Positions 9,627-18,123 of a stretch of DNA of 42,334 nucleotides are shown here, piece by piece. The stretch lies in the NCBI GenBank assembly GCA_020722985.1, contig DYJU01000009.1, positions 1 through 42,334 on the forward strand. The letters are read 5' to 3'. A program made the translations under genes and the position numbers. The DNA comes from Candidatus Methylomirabilis sp. GTDB lineage: Bacteria; Oederibacteriota; PGYV01; DYJU01. Position 1 is the stretch's first letter. Every line of letters starts with the position of its first letter. The notes under the pieces are model-generated. The model ran no database searches. It was not told the origin of the DNA and was given only the letters and a program-made list of their open reading frames with translations.

Positions 9627-10685
9627 TTATTTTCCTGTAAGTTTTTTTATCTCTTCAATAATAGTATCAGACATAATATCAATAGGAACCACTCTATTAA
9701 CTATTCCTTTATCTATTACTGCTTTGGGCATCCCAAAAATAACTGAGGTTTCTTTGTTTTGAGCAATGATAACTCCCCCTTTTGCTTTTACCTTTTCAGA
9801 ACCTAAAGCACCATCTTTTCCCATGCCTGTTAAAATAACACATAGAATTTTTCCTTCAAAATTTTTCACAGCAGATAATATTGTAATATCGGCGCAGGGC
9901 CTTACTCCCAATTTAGGTGGCTTTTGATTTAACTCCACTTTATAAATTTCTCCATCCTTTTTGACTTCCATATGAAAATTTCCAGGAGCTATTAAAATAC
10001 GACTGGGTTTTATTTCATCGCCATTTTCTGCTTCTTTTACTTCCATCAAAGATTGAGAATTAAGCCTGCTGGCAAGAGAAGTTGTAAAACCAGGTGCCAT
10101 ATGCTGGATAACTAAAAAACCTGCATTTAAATTGCGGGGCAGTTTTGGTATTAAATCGCCTAAAGCTTTTGGACCTCCGGTTGACGATACGATTATAACT
10201 AAAATTTCAACTTTTAATCCTTCTTTTTTTTCGTTTAATGGTTCTTTTATTTTTTCTGTGTCATAGAATTTTATTTTTTTTATATCAACCGTTTTCGCTA
10301 ATTTTATCTTTTCAATTAATTCTTTTTGAATCTTTTTTATATCAACTGAAATTTCACCCGATGGTTTGCAAACAAAATCAAAAGCACCATTTTCCAGTGC
10401 CTGCATTGTTATATCTGCTCCTTTTTGTGTATAAGCAGAAAGCATAATAACAGGCGTTGGTTTTTCTTGCATTATGTATTTTAAAGTTTGTAATCCGTTA
10501 AGCCCGGGCATTTCAATGTCCATTGTTATTACATCAGGAGAATTTTCTATAGTATATTTTAATGCTTCCTTCCCATCTTTTGCTGTGCCAATTACTTCTA
10601 TATCGCTGTCTTCTTTAAGCATCTCTGAAATTATCTTTCTCATAAAAGCAGAGTCATCAACAACCAATACTTTTGTTTTTTCCAT
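9627..10685 (-). CDS. cheB: Chemotaxis response regulator / protein-glutamate methylesterase CheB
   Basis: A 352-residue CheB of usual length that removes methyl groups from receptors and can deamidate them. The receiver domain has D56 (VITMDIEMP) with DDSAF at 10-14 and K107 (CKPSG). After a linker (about 135-158) the methylesterase shows the catalytic triad S168 (SSTGGP), H195 (VIQHMAPG) and D291 (GMGKDGALG). A partner methyltransferase CheR is not found in the window, which is odd given that CheB normally opposes CheR; it may be elsewhere. Confidence 0.96.
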   Translation of the reverse strand: MEKTKVLVVDDSAFMRKIISEMLKEDSDIEVIGTAKDGKEALKYTIENSPDVITMDIEMPGLNGLQTLKYIMQEKPTPVIMLSAYTQKGADITMQALENGAFDFVCKPSGEISVDIKKIQKELIEKIKLAKTVDIKKIKFYDTEKIKEPLNEKKEGLKVEILVIIVSSTGGPKALGDLIPKLPRNLNAGFLVIQHMAPGFTTSLASRLNSQSLMEVKEAENGDEIKPSRILIAPGNFHMEVKKDGEIYKVELNQKPPKLGVRPCADITILSAVKNFEGKILCVILTGMGKDGALGSEKVKAKGGVIIAQNKETSVIFGMPKAVIDKGIVNRVVPIDIMSDTIIEEIKKLTGK

Positions 10686-10692
10686 GAAACTT

Positions 10693-11058
10693 TTACGACT
10701 CCTGAAAAGTTCTGTCTATTGCTTCCCACACCCTTGCTGGCTGAAAAGGTTTTATTACAAAATCTTTTGCACCTGACTGTATTGCTTCAATAACAAGAGC
10801 CTGCTGTCCCATTGCGCTACACATAATTATTTTTGCATCAGGATCAATTTTTATAATTTCCTTTACAGCCTGTATTCCATCAACCTCAGGCATTATAATG
10901 TCCATAGTAATTAAATCAGGTTTAAATTCTTTATATTTTTCAACAGCTTCTTTTCCATTGCTTGCTTCAGCTACTATATCAATACCTTTTTTAGTAAGTA
11001 TACTCTTTAACATATTTCTCATAAACTTTGTGTCATCAACTATCAGTGCGTTTTTCAA
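10693..11058 (-). CDS. cheY: CheY-type single-domain response regulator (second in operon)
   Basis: A 121-residue receiver domain without output domain. The phospho-acceptor is the Asp in DLITMDIIMP, the acidic pair is in IVDDTKFM, the switch Ser is in CSAMGQQ and the Lys in VIKPF. The start is TTG at 11058, with GGAGG eight bases upstream, and overlaps the 3' end of cheW by 23 bases. It is close in sequence to the other CheY at 13918-14283 (both have GQQ.LVIEAIQ.GAKD), suggesting duplication; one may signal to the motility motor and the other act as a phosphate sink. Confidence 0.9.
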   Translation of the reverse strand: MKNALIVDDTKFMRNMLKSILTKKGIDIVAEASNGKEAVEKYKEFKPDLITMDIIMPEVDGIQAVKEIIKIDPDAKIIMCSAMGQQALVIEAIQSGAKDFVIKPFQPARVWEAIDRTFQES

Positions 11059-11527
11059 TCTTATCTTCCTCCATTTTAATAATTTGTGCTAAATCATCTT
11101 TTTCTTCTTCTGTAAAAATTTTTTCTATATTTAAAAGGACTATAATTCTATCTTCTATTTTTATTATTGCTTCTATATATTTACCGCCAGCGCTTACAAG
11201 CGTTGAAGGAGGTGGCAATATCTCTTCCTTTTTTATATTTAATACTTTTTGAACTTCATCAACTATAACACCTGCAAGTTGATTTTTTTGATATTCAATT
11301 ATAATAATTCTATTTTTCTTTGTCTTTTCTTTTGTTTCAAGGTTAAATCTTTTTCTTAAATCAATTATTGGTATTATCTTCCCACGTAAATTTATTATAC
11401 CTTCCATAAAAGAAGGTGCGGTTGGAACTTCTGTTATTTCTTTAATCTTAATTACCTCAACAATTTTCATAATTTCAAAAGCAAATTCTTCATCTTTTAT
11501 TTTAAAACTAACAATTTTTTTTCCCAC
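11036..11527 (-). CDS. cheW: Chemotaxis coupling protein CheW
   Basis: A 163-residue CheW that links receptors to CheA. Family features: VSFKIKDEEFAFEI at the N-terminus, then IIKIKEITEVP-like segment, FMEGIINLRGKIIPIIDL and the terminal half with VIVDEVQKVL. The start codon is GTG at 11527-11525. The C-terminus extends about 20 charged residues (KMEEDKIEKRTDS) beyond the usual fold, and this tail overlaps cheY. Ten bases separate it from the receptor gene. Confidence 0.93.
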   Translation of the reverse strand: MGKKIVSFKIKDEEFAFEIMKIVEVIKIKEITEVPTAPSFMEGIINLRGKIIPIIDLRKRFNLETKEKTKKNRIIIIEYQKNQLAGVIVDEVQKVLNIKKEEILPPPSTLVSAGGKYIEAIIKIEDRIIVLLNIEKIFTEEEKDDLAQIIKMEEDKIEKRTDS

Positions 11528-11537
11528 AAAAAAGACC

Positions 11538-12803
11538 TCACAACATAAATTTGCTTACTATATTTTTTAGTATTTCAACTGTCTGGGCAAGTTCCTGTGC
11601 CTGGGCAGCAATTTCCTGCATTGAAGCTGTTTGCTGCTCAGTGGATGCCGAAGCCTGCTGTGTTCCTGCCGCGGTCTCCTCTGCAACTGCTGATATTTCT
11701 TCTACATCTTTTACTACTTTATCAGTATCCGTAGCCTGCGTTTTTGTTAAATTAAATATTTCATTTGCTAAAATAACCACTTTACCAACAACATCATTTA
11801 TAGATTTTAAAGCATCTTCGCTAAGTTTAACTGCTTTTTTTCCTTCTTCTGTTTCTGATACTGCATTTAAAATTGTTTTTTCAACCCCACTTATTTTTTC
11901 ATGAATTTCAGAAACAAGTCCAAAAATTTCTTTTGCAGCACTTGCAGAACCTTCTGCAAGTTTCCTGACTTCATCTGCAACTACTGCAAAACCTCTGCCT
12001 GCCTCACCCGCCCTTGCAGCTTCAATCGCTGCGTTTAATGCAAGTAAATTTGTCTCATCAGCAATTTCGGTAATTATATTTACTATCTCTTCTATTTTTT
12101 CTGAATAATTTCTCAAATCCTCTATTGCTTTTTTTGTATTATCAGTAACAGCAACAATATCATCCATCTTTTTTATAGTTTCTTTTACCGCATGCATGCC
12201 ATTATCCGTTGCTTCTTTTGCGGAATTTGCAACTGCAAGGACTTCTTCTGAGCGTTTAGCAACATTCTGTATTGAATTAGACATATTTTCCATAATACGT
12301 GACGTTTCTGCTGTTCTTTCTGCCTGCTGCTCAACACCACGTGCTATCTGTTGAACCGTTGATGATATTTCCTCTGATGATGCATTTATTTCTTCTGTTG
12401 ATGCTGATAAACTTTCTGAAAGTGAAAGAACTTTAACAGTTACATCGTTTACCTGTTCAACTATTTTTCTTATACCTTCTATCATTGCATTTATAGATTC
12501 TGAAAGATTTTTTAAATAACCCTCTTCTTTTTCAACTTTTATTGTAAGATTTCCTTCTGAAATCGCTTTAAAACTCCCTGCTAGTTTAGATATTGTTTTT
12601 TCAATTATGTTTAAAGCAATCATTATATTGCTTGAAGCCATTACGAAAGCAGCTGAAAAACACATAAGTAAAAATGGAATACTTTGGGGTTCAATTTTTA
12701 AAACTAAGATTGCGATAAAAAATGCAAGTGCAACCAATATTCCTACTATTGCATTTATCAGTATAATATTTTTAATTATGTTTGTTTTTTCATAAAGTTT
12801 CAT
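11538..12803 (-). CDS. Methyl-accepting chemotaxis protein lacking an extracellular domain
   Basis: A 421-residue chemoreceptor. Two hydrophobic segments (about 8-34 and 40-66) are separated by only a few residues (KIEPQS), so there is no periplasmic ligand-binding domain. A HAMP-like segment (about 66-115) leads into the cytoplasmic coiled coil, with the conserved hairpin tip [19 protein letters not shown] followed by [16 protein letters not shown]. Glu/Gln-rich methylation helices flank it. No C-terminal CheR-docking pentapeptide is present; it ends KFML. Such receptors may sense internal state, membrane conditions or partner proteins. Located between cheD and cheW. Confidence 0.93.
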   Translation of the reverse strand: MKLYEKTNIIKNIILINAIVGILVALAFFIAILVLKIEPQSIPFLLMCFSAAFVMASSNIMIALNIIEKTISKLAGSFKAISEGNLTIKVEKEEGYLKNLSESINAMIEGIRKIVEQVNDVTVKVLSLSESLSASTEEINASSEEISSTVQQIARGVEQQAERTAETSRIMENMSNSIQNVAKRSEEVLAVANSAKEATDNGMHAVKETIKKMDDIVAVTDNTKKAIEDLRNYSEKIEEIVNIITEIADETNLLALNAAIEAARAGEAGRGFAVVADEVRKLAEGSASAAKEIFGLVSEIHEKISGVEKTILNAVSETEEGKKAVKLSEDALKSINDVVGKVVILANEIFNLTKTQATDTDKVVKDVEEISAVAEETAAGTQQASASTEQQTASMQEIAAQAQELAQTVEILKNIVSKFML

Positions 12804-12814
12804 AATTTTACCTC

Positions 12815-13285
12815 CTAAACTATTTTTTCTCCTTTTGCAAAACTTTTAACAACAGCTTTTTTATTAAAAACATCAAATTCAATAGTTCTACCGTAATCGC
12901 CACCTGTATCTTCACCAACTATTTTAATTCCTTTTTTAAAAAGTGTCTCTCTGGCTTTTTTTATATTTCTTTCTCCAATACTTTCTGCGTTTAGTCTTGT
13001 ATCAAACATAGTAGCGCCACCAAAAATTTTTGCTTCTATATTATTAATACTAACATCAAGATTTATAAGTTCTCTTATTAAATTTTCTACGCCTGAATCA
13101 ACAAATTTATTGCTGTTTACACCTTTTTTCTTTTCAGGCAGCATAGCATGCAACATTCCTGCAACCGGTACATATTTATCATAACAAACAATTACAGCGC
13201 AAGAGCCTATTCCATAGGCAATTAGTTTAAAATATCCTTTCATAACCTTTAATTCACCAATATTTACTCTTATGTTTTCTGCCAT
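12815..13285 (-). CDS. cheD: Chemoreceptor glutamine deamidase CheD
   Basis: A 156-residue CheD, which deamidates receptor glutamines and interacts with CheC. The catalytic Cys29 is in [11 protein letters not shown] and the His46 in GMLHAMLP. In Thermotoga CheD the third catalytic residue is a Thr six positions before the Cys; here that position is Ala23 (IAYGIGSC), so activity may be altered. Downstream GGATMFD is conserved. It lies directly between the second cheC and the receptor gene, matching the known CheC-CheD partnership. Confidence 0.92.
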   Translation of the reverse strand: MAENIRVNIGELKVMKGYFKLIAYGIGSCAVIVCYDKYVPVAGMLHAMLPEKKKGVNSNKFVDSGVENLIRELINLDVSINNIEAKIFGGATMFDTRLNAESIGERNIKKARETLFKKGIKIVGEDTGGDYGRTIEFDVFNKKAVVKSFAKGEKIV

Positions 13286-13292
13286 TTACACT

Positions 13293-13916
13293 TTATAAGC
13301 CCTTTATCGTCGCATCAAGTGCTTCCATAATTTTTATCATTGCTTCCTTATCAGGAATGATAAGGAGAGTTGTAGAAATTTTTGTTGTTTCTTCAATCAT
13401 ATCATTTTCTATTAAAAGAGCTTCTTCATCCATTTCAGCAATTTCACCTGACACGGTTTCAAAGATGGCTTCAATCATATCTATGGCAAGTGCTGGAACT
13501 GAAGGCACAGAATTTAATCCAATAAATTTTGCTATTGCATTAAGATAAGCAGATACAATAATATTTCCTATTTCTTTTAAAGCTGATTGTTCATTTTCCC
13601 CTAATTCTTTTGTTTCTCCGATTTTTCTTTTCATAACAAAATCCAGCATGGAAAAAATTTTTTCTTTAGGAAAGATAATCAAAGCTCTGGCTGTTATTTC
13701 TCCAAAAATTCGCAAATAAACAGCAGCAACTATTTCATTTGTCTTTTTTGCTTTTTCAACAATCTTTGTAACAGGAACAAGATTTATAGAAGGAACGCTT
13801 AATTTTATATCTTTTCCTAAAAGTTGAGACAGAGCAGTTGCTGCATTTCCAGAACCAATATTAGCAAGTTCAACTAAAGCGTCTTTTTGAAAATCAGAAA
13901 ATTCTTTTTTAACCAT
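13293..13916 (-). CDS. cheC: CheY-P phosphatase CheC (second paralogue)
   Basis: A 207-residue CheC protein with both active-site helices: ELANIGSGNA near residue 16 and EIGNIIVSAY near residue 115, each with the E..N pair. It is clearly homologous to the CheC at 7010-7630 but divergent. It begins one base after the first cheY gene of the operon and is followed by cheD. Two CheC proteins in one operon suggest division of labour, for example one for CheD binding and one for CheY-P hydrolysis; this is inference. Confidence 0.9.
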   Translation of the reverse strand: MVKKEFSDFQKDALVELANIGSGNAATALSQLLGKDIKLSVPSINLVPVTKIVEKAKKTNEIVAAVYLRIFGEITARALIIFPKEKIFSMLDFVMKRKIGETKELGENEQSALKEIGNIIVSAYLNAIAKFIGLNSVPSVPALAIDMIEAIFETVSGEIAEMDEEALLIENDMIEETTKISTTLLIIPDKEAMIKIMEALDATIKGL

Positions 13917-13917
13917 A

Positions 13918-14283
13918 TCATTTACCTATTATTTTCCCAACAGTTTCTAAAACACTATCTTCATCAAAAGGTTTAACAATATAATCTTTTGCGCCTGCCT
14001 GTATTGCTTCTATTACAAGTGTTTGCTGACCAATTGCACTACATATTAAAATATTAGCATCCGGAAATTCACTTATAATCTGTTTTATTGCATCAATACC
14101 ACCCATTTCCGGCATTATCATATCCATAATCAGCATATCGGGTTTTAAATCTTTAAACATCTGCGCAGCTTCTTTTCCATTATTTGCTTCTCCGATTATT
14201 TCATAACCTGCTGGGGTTAAAATATTCTTTAGCATCATTCTCATAAATGCTGCATCATCAGCAAGTAATATTCTTTTAGCCAT
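13918..14283 (-). CDS. cheY: CheY-type response regulator, first gene of the chemotaxis operon
   Basis: A 121-residue receiver domain. Phospho-acceptor Asp in MLIMDMIMPE, acidic pair in LADDAAFM, Ser in ICSAIGQQ, Lys in YIVKPF. ATG at 14283 follows CAGGAGG. It is the promoter-proximal gene of the operon that continues through cheC, cheD, mcp, cheW, cheY, cheB, cheA, cheC and the FtsA-like gene. Confidence 0.92.
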   Translation of the reverse strand: MAKRILLADDAAFMRMMLKNILTPAGYEIIGEANNGKEAAQMFKDLKPDMLIMDMIMPEMGGIDAIKQIISEFPDANILICSAIGQQTLVIEAIQAGAKDYIVKPFDEDSVLETVGKIIGK

Positions 14284-14320
14284 TTGCAGCCTCCTGTTTT
14301 TAATAATTGTAACATACTTT

Positions 14321-14349
14321 ATTTTACATCACTAAGTATTAAAAGTCCA
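14321..14349 (-). promoter_or_regulatory. Predicted promoter of the chemotaxis operon
   Basis: On the minus strand TGGACT (14349-14344) is followed after 17 bases by TAAAAT (14326-14321), about 40 bases before cheY. The -35 matches consensus at 4 of 6 positions. The rest of the gap (14350-14501) holds an alternating AT tract at about 14370-14398 but no gene or clear terminator for recR. Confidence 0.4.
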
Positions 14350-14501
14350 GTATTTCATTTATTTAGATTAATTTATATATATATAAATATATATAATTTC
14401 ATAGTTTTTTATTGGTATTTTTTAATATTCGTTAAATTTCAACCCTTATTTAATAATACATAAACATTTTTTACCCTGCATTTTTCATTTACATTATTTT
14501 T

Positions 14502-15107
14502 TTACATCTCTTTTCTTTCTACTATCGCCTGGCCTAAGGTTATTTCATCAGCATATCTTATATCAGAACCTGTTGGTAAACCTTTTGCTAAACGCGTTAT
14601 TTTTATATTATTTTTTATATCTTTTATTTCTTTATGTATATATAATGCTGTTGCATCCCCTTCAACTGTATGATTTAGTGCAAGTATAATTTCAAAAATT
14701 TCATCTGATTTTTTTATTCTATTTAATAATTCTTTTATTTTAATATCATCTGGCATAATGCCATTTACTGGATTGATAAGCCCATATAAAATATGATAAA
14801 CTCCTTTAAATTTTTCTGTTTTTTCTATTGTTATAATGTCTTCTGGGGATTCTACAACACAAATAATTTTTTCATTCCTTGTTTTATCGCTGCATATTGA
14901 GCAAATATCTTCTTCGCTTATATTAAAACATATCTTACAAATTTTTATTTCCTTTATCCCTTCAATTGCGTTTATTAATTCGTCAGCTGTCTTTACATAA
15001 TTTTTCACCAGATAAAGCGTAATACGTTCAGCCATTTTAGGACCTACACCAGGAAACTTCGAAATTTCATTTATTAATCTTCTTATTTGAATTGGATAAT
15101 TAAACAT
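14502..15107 (-). CDS. recR: Recombination mediator RecR
   Basis: A 201-residue RecR of standard length, part of the RecFOR pathway that loads RecA on gapped DNA. The helix-hairpin-helix (ISKFPGVGPKMAERI), the Cys4 zinc finger (CKICFNI...CSICSD, residues about 56-72) and the Toprim domain (VVESPEDI, GLINPVNGI) are present, with the terminal LPTGSDIRYADEITL motif. Its ATG directly follows the ybaB stop codon, within dnaX-ybaB-recR. Confidence 0.96.
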   Translation of the reverse strand: MFNYPIQIRRLINEISKFPGVGPKMAERITLYLVKNYVKTADELINAIEGIKEIKICKICFNISEEDICSICSDKTRNEKIICVVESPEDIITIEKTEKFKGVYHILYGLINPVNGIMPDDIKIKELLNRIKKSDEIFEIILALNHTVEGDATALYIHKEIKDIKNNIKITRLAKGLPTGSDIRYADEITLGQAIVERKEM

Positions 15108-15434
15108 TTAAAAAATTCCTGGTAAATTTAACCCCAACCCGCCAGTTATTTTTTTTGTTTCTTCCTCTAACATTTCCTGCGATTTATTTAAAGCTTCATT
15201 TACACCTGCCACAATTAAATCCTGAAGCATATCCACATCTGCGTTTTCTATTAATTCTTTACTTATTTCTATTTTAATAATTTGCTTTGCACCATTTGCA
15301 ATAACTTTAACTGCTCCGCCACCAACTGTTGTCTCAACTGTTTTTTGTTTTAATTCTTCCTGAATCTGCTGAAATTTTTCCTGGAATTCCTGTGCTTTTT
15401 TTATAAAATTGTTAATATCACCTAATCCTCTCAT
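15108..15434 (-). CDS. ybaB: YbaB/EbfC family nucleoid-associated protein
   Basis: A protein of 108 residues from the chosen ATG. Motifs of the family are a coiled-coil N-terminus (KAQEFQEKFQQIQEEL), then ETTVGGGAVKVIANG and LQDLIVAGVNEALNKSQEM. YbaB dimers bind DNA without a marked sequence preference. A GTG three codons upstream (15443) is possible, but the AGAAGGTGA ribosome-binding site is spaced for the ATG at 15434. It sits between dnaX and recR, the classical order. Confidence 0.93.
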   Translation of the reverse strand: MRGLGDINNFIKKAQEFQEKFQQIQEELKQKTVETTVGGGAVKVIANGAKQIIKIEISKELIENADVDMLQDLIVAGVNEALNKSQEMLEEETKKITGGLGLNLPGIF

Positions 15435-15451
15435 TTTGCTCACCTTCTTTT

Positions 15452-17092
15452 TTAGGATATTTTTTTAACTTTTATTTCTGTAAATTCGCCAAATATTTCT
15501 TCTAACTTTTTAACGACGGGATGGTTTCTTACTTCTTCAATAACTACCTCGCTTTGTATCTGTATCTTTTTAAAATAATTATTTTTTTCAATTATGTTAA
15601 TCTTAAGATCTTTTTTAAATTCATCTAATAAAATTTTCTGTAAAATATCTATTTTTTTTAATAATCTTCCATACAAAAATGAATTATCAGCCAGCAAATA
15701 TAAAGTGTTGTTTTCAAAAGTTATTAACTTACATTTTTTTAGCGCTTCAATAAAATCATTTTCTTCTTTTAACGCAATTGCACGTTCTATAATGTTTTCC
15801 CATCTTTTATCTATTATTTCTTTTGTTAATTTCTTTACTTCTATATCTTCTTCTATATCTTCAACAATAAAATTTTTTTCATTATCTTCTGAAATTTCTT
15901 CAGATTGATTAATACCTTCCTCATTTATTTCATTACGTTCTTCTTTTTTTTTATTATCTAATTTTTCTTTTTCCTTTATTTCAATTAAATCTTTGTTTTC
16001 TTCTGTTTTTAGTATCAAATCAATAAGCATAATTTCTAATATTAAACCTGCTATATGAGATTTTGTTAGCAACTGTTCCATTTCAAAAAATTTTTGCAGA
16101 TAGAACAATATCTGCCTTTTATCAACCAATTCTGCTATTTCCTTAAAAAAAGAAAGTTCATCCTGAAGGGCTGTTGTTACCTCTTTTTCACCAATTTTTA
16201 TGAGTAAAATATTTCTAAACACTTCTATCAATTCCCTCAAAAAATGTTTTAAATCATATCCTTCTTCAAATATTTTTTCAATATTTTCTATGAGTAATTT
16301 TATATCTTTTTTTATAATTGCTAAAATAATATCTCTTAACATATCTCCCTTAATTATGCCCAATAGATTTCTTACCATTTCATCAGTAATTTTTTCACCT
16401 TTTGAATAAGTAATAGTTTGATCAAGTATTCTTTGTGCATCCCTTAACGCGCCATCTGCATATTTAGATATAACAAGTAATGCTTTTTCATCTACATCTA
16501 TTTTTTCACTTTTAGCAATTAGTTTTAAATTATCAAATATAAGATTTACAGATAATCTTTTAAATTTAAATTGCTGACACCTTGATAGAATTGTCGGTGG
16601 AAGCTGCTGCGGATCTGTTGTTGCAAATATAAAAATAACATGTTTGGGAGGCTCTTCAAGTGTTTTTAAAAGTGCATTAAATGCTTCTTTTGTAAGCATA
16701 TGAACTTCATCTATTATATATATTTTATATCTCCCTTTTGCGGTTCCAAAAGCAACATGTTCGCGTAACTTTCTTATCTCATCTATCCCGCGATTTGAAG
16801 CCCCATCTATTTCAATAACATCAAGCGAAGAGCCATCTGTTATTTCTTTACATATATTGCATTCATTACATGGCTTTGTGGTAGGACCTTTTTCACAATT
16901 CAATGCCTTTGCAAAAACTCTTGCTGTTGTTGTTTTTCCAATACCTTTAGGTCCGGAAAAAAGATATGCCTGCATAATCCTGTTTAATTCAATAGATCTT
17001 TTTAATGGCACAACAACCTGATCCTGCCCAATAATTTCTTCAAAAGATCTGGGTCTCCATTTTCTTGTAAAAACTAAATAATTATTGTTCAT
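15452..17092 (-). CDS. dnaX: DNA polymerase III subunit gamma/tau
   Basis: A 546-residue clamp-loader subunit. The AAA+ part has Walker A (SGPKGIGKTTTARVF, 46-60), a Cys4 zinc module (CEKGPTTKPCNECNIC, 66-81), the DExx motif (YIIDEVHML) and sensor 1 (FATTDPQQLPPTI) with the SRC arginine finger. Domain III ends near residue 365, followed by a charged linker (366-430) and a tau-specific C-terminus. The linker contains three AAA lysine codons in an A9 tract that could generate a gamma-length product of about 385 residues. It lies 25 bases after the SRP RNA gene and before ybaB-recR. Confidence 0.96.
   Translation of the reverse strand: MNNNYLVFTRKWRPRSFEEIIGQDQVVVPLKRSIELNRIMQAYLFSGPKGIGKTTTARVFAKALNCEKGPTTKPCNECNICKEITDGSSLDVIEIDGASNRGIDEIRKLREHVAFGTAKGRYKIYIIDEVHMLTKEAFNALLKTLEEPPKHVIFIFATTDPQQLPPTILSRCQQFKFKRLSVNLIFDNLKLIAKSEKIDVDEKALLVISKYADGALRDAQRILDQTITYSKGEKITDEMVRNLLGIIKGDMLRDIILAIIKKDIKLLIENIEKIFEEGYDLKHFLRELIEVFRNILLIKIGEKEVTTALQDELSFFKEIAELVDKRQILFYLQKFFEMEQLLTKSHIAGLILEIMLIDLILKTEENKDLIEIKEKEKLDNKKKEERNEINEEGINQSEEISEDNEKNFIVEDIEEDIEVKKLTKEIIDKRWENIIERAIALKEENDFIEALKKCKLITFENNTLYLLADNSFLYGRLLKKIDILQKILLDEFKKDLKINIIEKNNYFKKIQIQSEVVIEEVRNHPVVKKLEEIFGEFTEIKVKKIS
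15944..15952 (-). promoter_or_regulatory. Possible A9 slippery site in dnaX
   Basis: The coding strand reads AAA AAA AAA G at codons 381-383. Loss or gain of one base would meet a stop codon within four to six codons in either alternative frame (TAA in both). The position, at the boundary between the clamp-loader core and the tau-specific tail, is where several bacteria make the short gamma subunit by slippage. Long A runs are common in this AT-rich DNA, so function is uncertain. Confidence 0.4.
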
Positions 17093-17116
17093 ATTTACCT
17101 TCTTTTTTATTTTTCT

Positions 17117-17400
17117 ATGCCATACCTATCTTATCTTCGTATATGCTTTCAGAATCTAAAATATTTTTTACTTCTCCAGTCAGGTTTCCTGATAGCATCT
17201 CTTTTAAAAATTTTCTACCGTTGCTTCCTTCCGGACCTGGCGGGGTTTGAAAATTAAAAGAATGTATCAGCCCCAACTTTCATCAAAATAAAAAATATTT
17301 AGAATATCTTCAGTATATCCTCAGATAAGCTTTTCAGCCCGGCATAAAGCGGTTTTCCGGTTACAGGGCACCGCTAACGCCCCACTTTAAGGTATGGCAT
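17117..17400 (-). ncRNA. ffs: Signal recognition particle RNA, long bacterial form
   Basis: About 284 bases. The 5' end ATGCCATACC (17400-17391) pairs with the 3' end GGTATGGCAT (17126-17117). The Alu domain is visible near the 5' end as GTGGGGCGTTAGCGGTGCCC followed by TGTAACCGG. The SRP54 (Ffh) binding helix carries the universal GGTCCGGAAGGAAGCA tetraloop region at about 17221-17242. This is the large 6S-like type with an Alu domain rather than the 4.5S form. It starts about 20 bases after a glycosyltransferase gene and ends before dnaX. No T-rich terminator follows, so processing from a longer transcript is possible. Confidence 0.95.
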
Positions 17401-17421
17401 ATCTATAATTTAAATAAGAAC

Positions 17422-18123
17422 TTAATCAAAAAATCTATACCATATTATTTTAAATACTGCTATAAAACCATCTTTTGCTTTTATTTTTTTACCTTCTTCA
17501 TAACTTCTTCCATAATAATTTATAGGCACTTCATATATTCTGTATTTTTTTTTCAATACCTTTGCAGTGAATTCCGGTTCAAAATCAAAACCTTTGGCTT
17601 TAATGTTTATTTTTTTTATTATTTCTGTCTTGAACATTTTATAGCAGGTTTCCATATCTGTTAATATTGTATTATAAAATAAATTAGTTATAAAATTAAG
17701 AATTTTATTTGCTATATAATTCCAGAATAAAAAAGCCCTGCGAGCCCCAAAAAATCTTGAACCAAAAGTTATTTCTGCTTCATCATCTTTAATTGGTTGT
17801 AAAAGTTTTGGTATATCCTGAGGATCATACTCTAAATCTGCATCCTGAATAATTGTAACTTCTCCTTTTATATATGAAATAGCAGTTTTAATAGCTGCGC
17901 CTTTCCCTTCGTTTTTTTCTTTAAAAATAATTTTTATACTTTTATCTTTTTTACCTATTTTTTTTAAAATTTCTTTTGTCCCATCTGTTGAACAGTCATC
18001 AACAATAATAATCTGCTTTTTTATTCTATTTAAATTTACTTTTTTCAATTTTTCAATTATTAAATTTATTGTATTTTTTTCATTATAAACGGGAATTATT
18101 ATTGTTAATGTTTTAATCTGCAT
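17422..18123 (-). CDS. Family 2 glycosyltransferase, dolichol/polyprenyl-phosphate mannose synthase-like
   Basis: A 233-residue GT-A-fold enzyme. Motifs: IIIPVYNEKNTI at the start, IVDDCSTDGT, NEGKGAAIKT and the metal-binding QDADLEYDP, then GSRFFG and DMETCYKMF. There are no C-terminal membrane helices, like the catalytic domain of polyprenyl-phosphate sugar synthases, which charge a lipid carrier with a sugar. It overlaps by 11 bases the gene for an integral-membrane glycosyltransferase that would use such a lipid-linked sugar, so the two probably act in sequence in envelope glycan or protein glycosylation. Sugar specificity cannot be read. Confidence 0.88.
   Translation of the reverse strand: MQIKTLTIIIPVYNEKNTINLIIEKLKKVNLNRIKKQIIIVDDCSTDGTKEILKKIGKKDKSIKIIFKEKNEGKGAAIKTAISYIKGEVTIIQDADLEYDPQDIPKLLQPIKDDEAEITFGSRFFGARRAFLFWNYIANKILNFITNLFYNTILTDMETCYKMFKTEIIKKINIKAKGFDFEPEFTAKVLKKKYRIYEVPINYYGRSYEEGKKIKAKDGFIAVFKIIWYRFFD

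Noticed and set aside
14360-14400. AT-alternating tract as terminator of recR
   Set aside because: It can self-pair but has no G/C in the stem and no defined T run after it.
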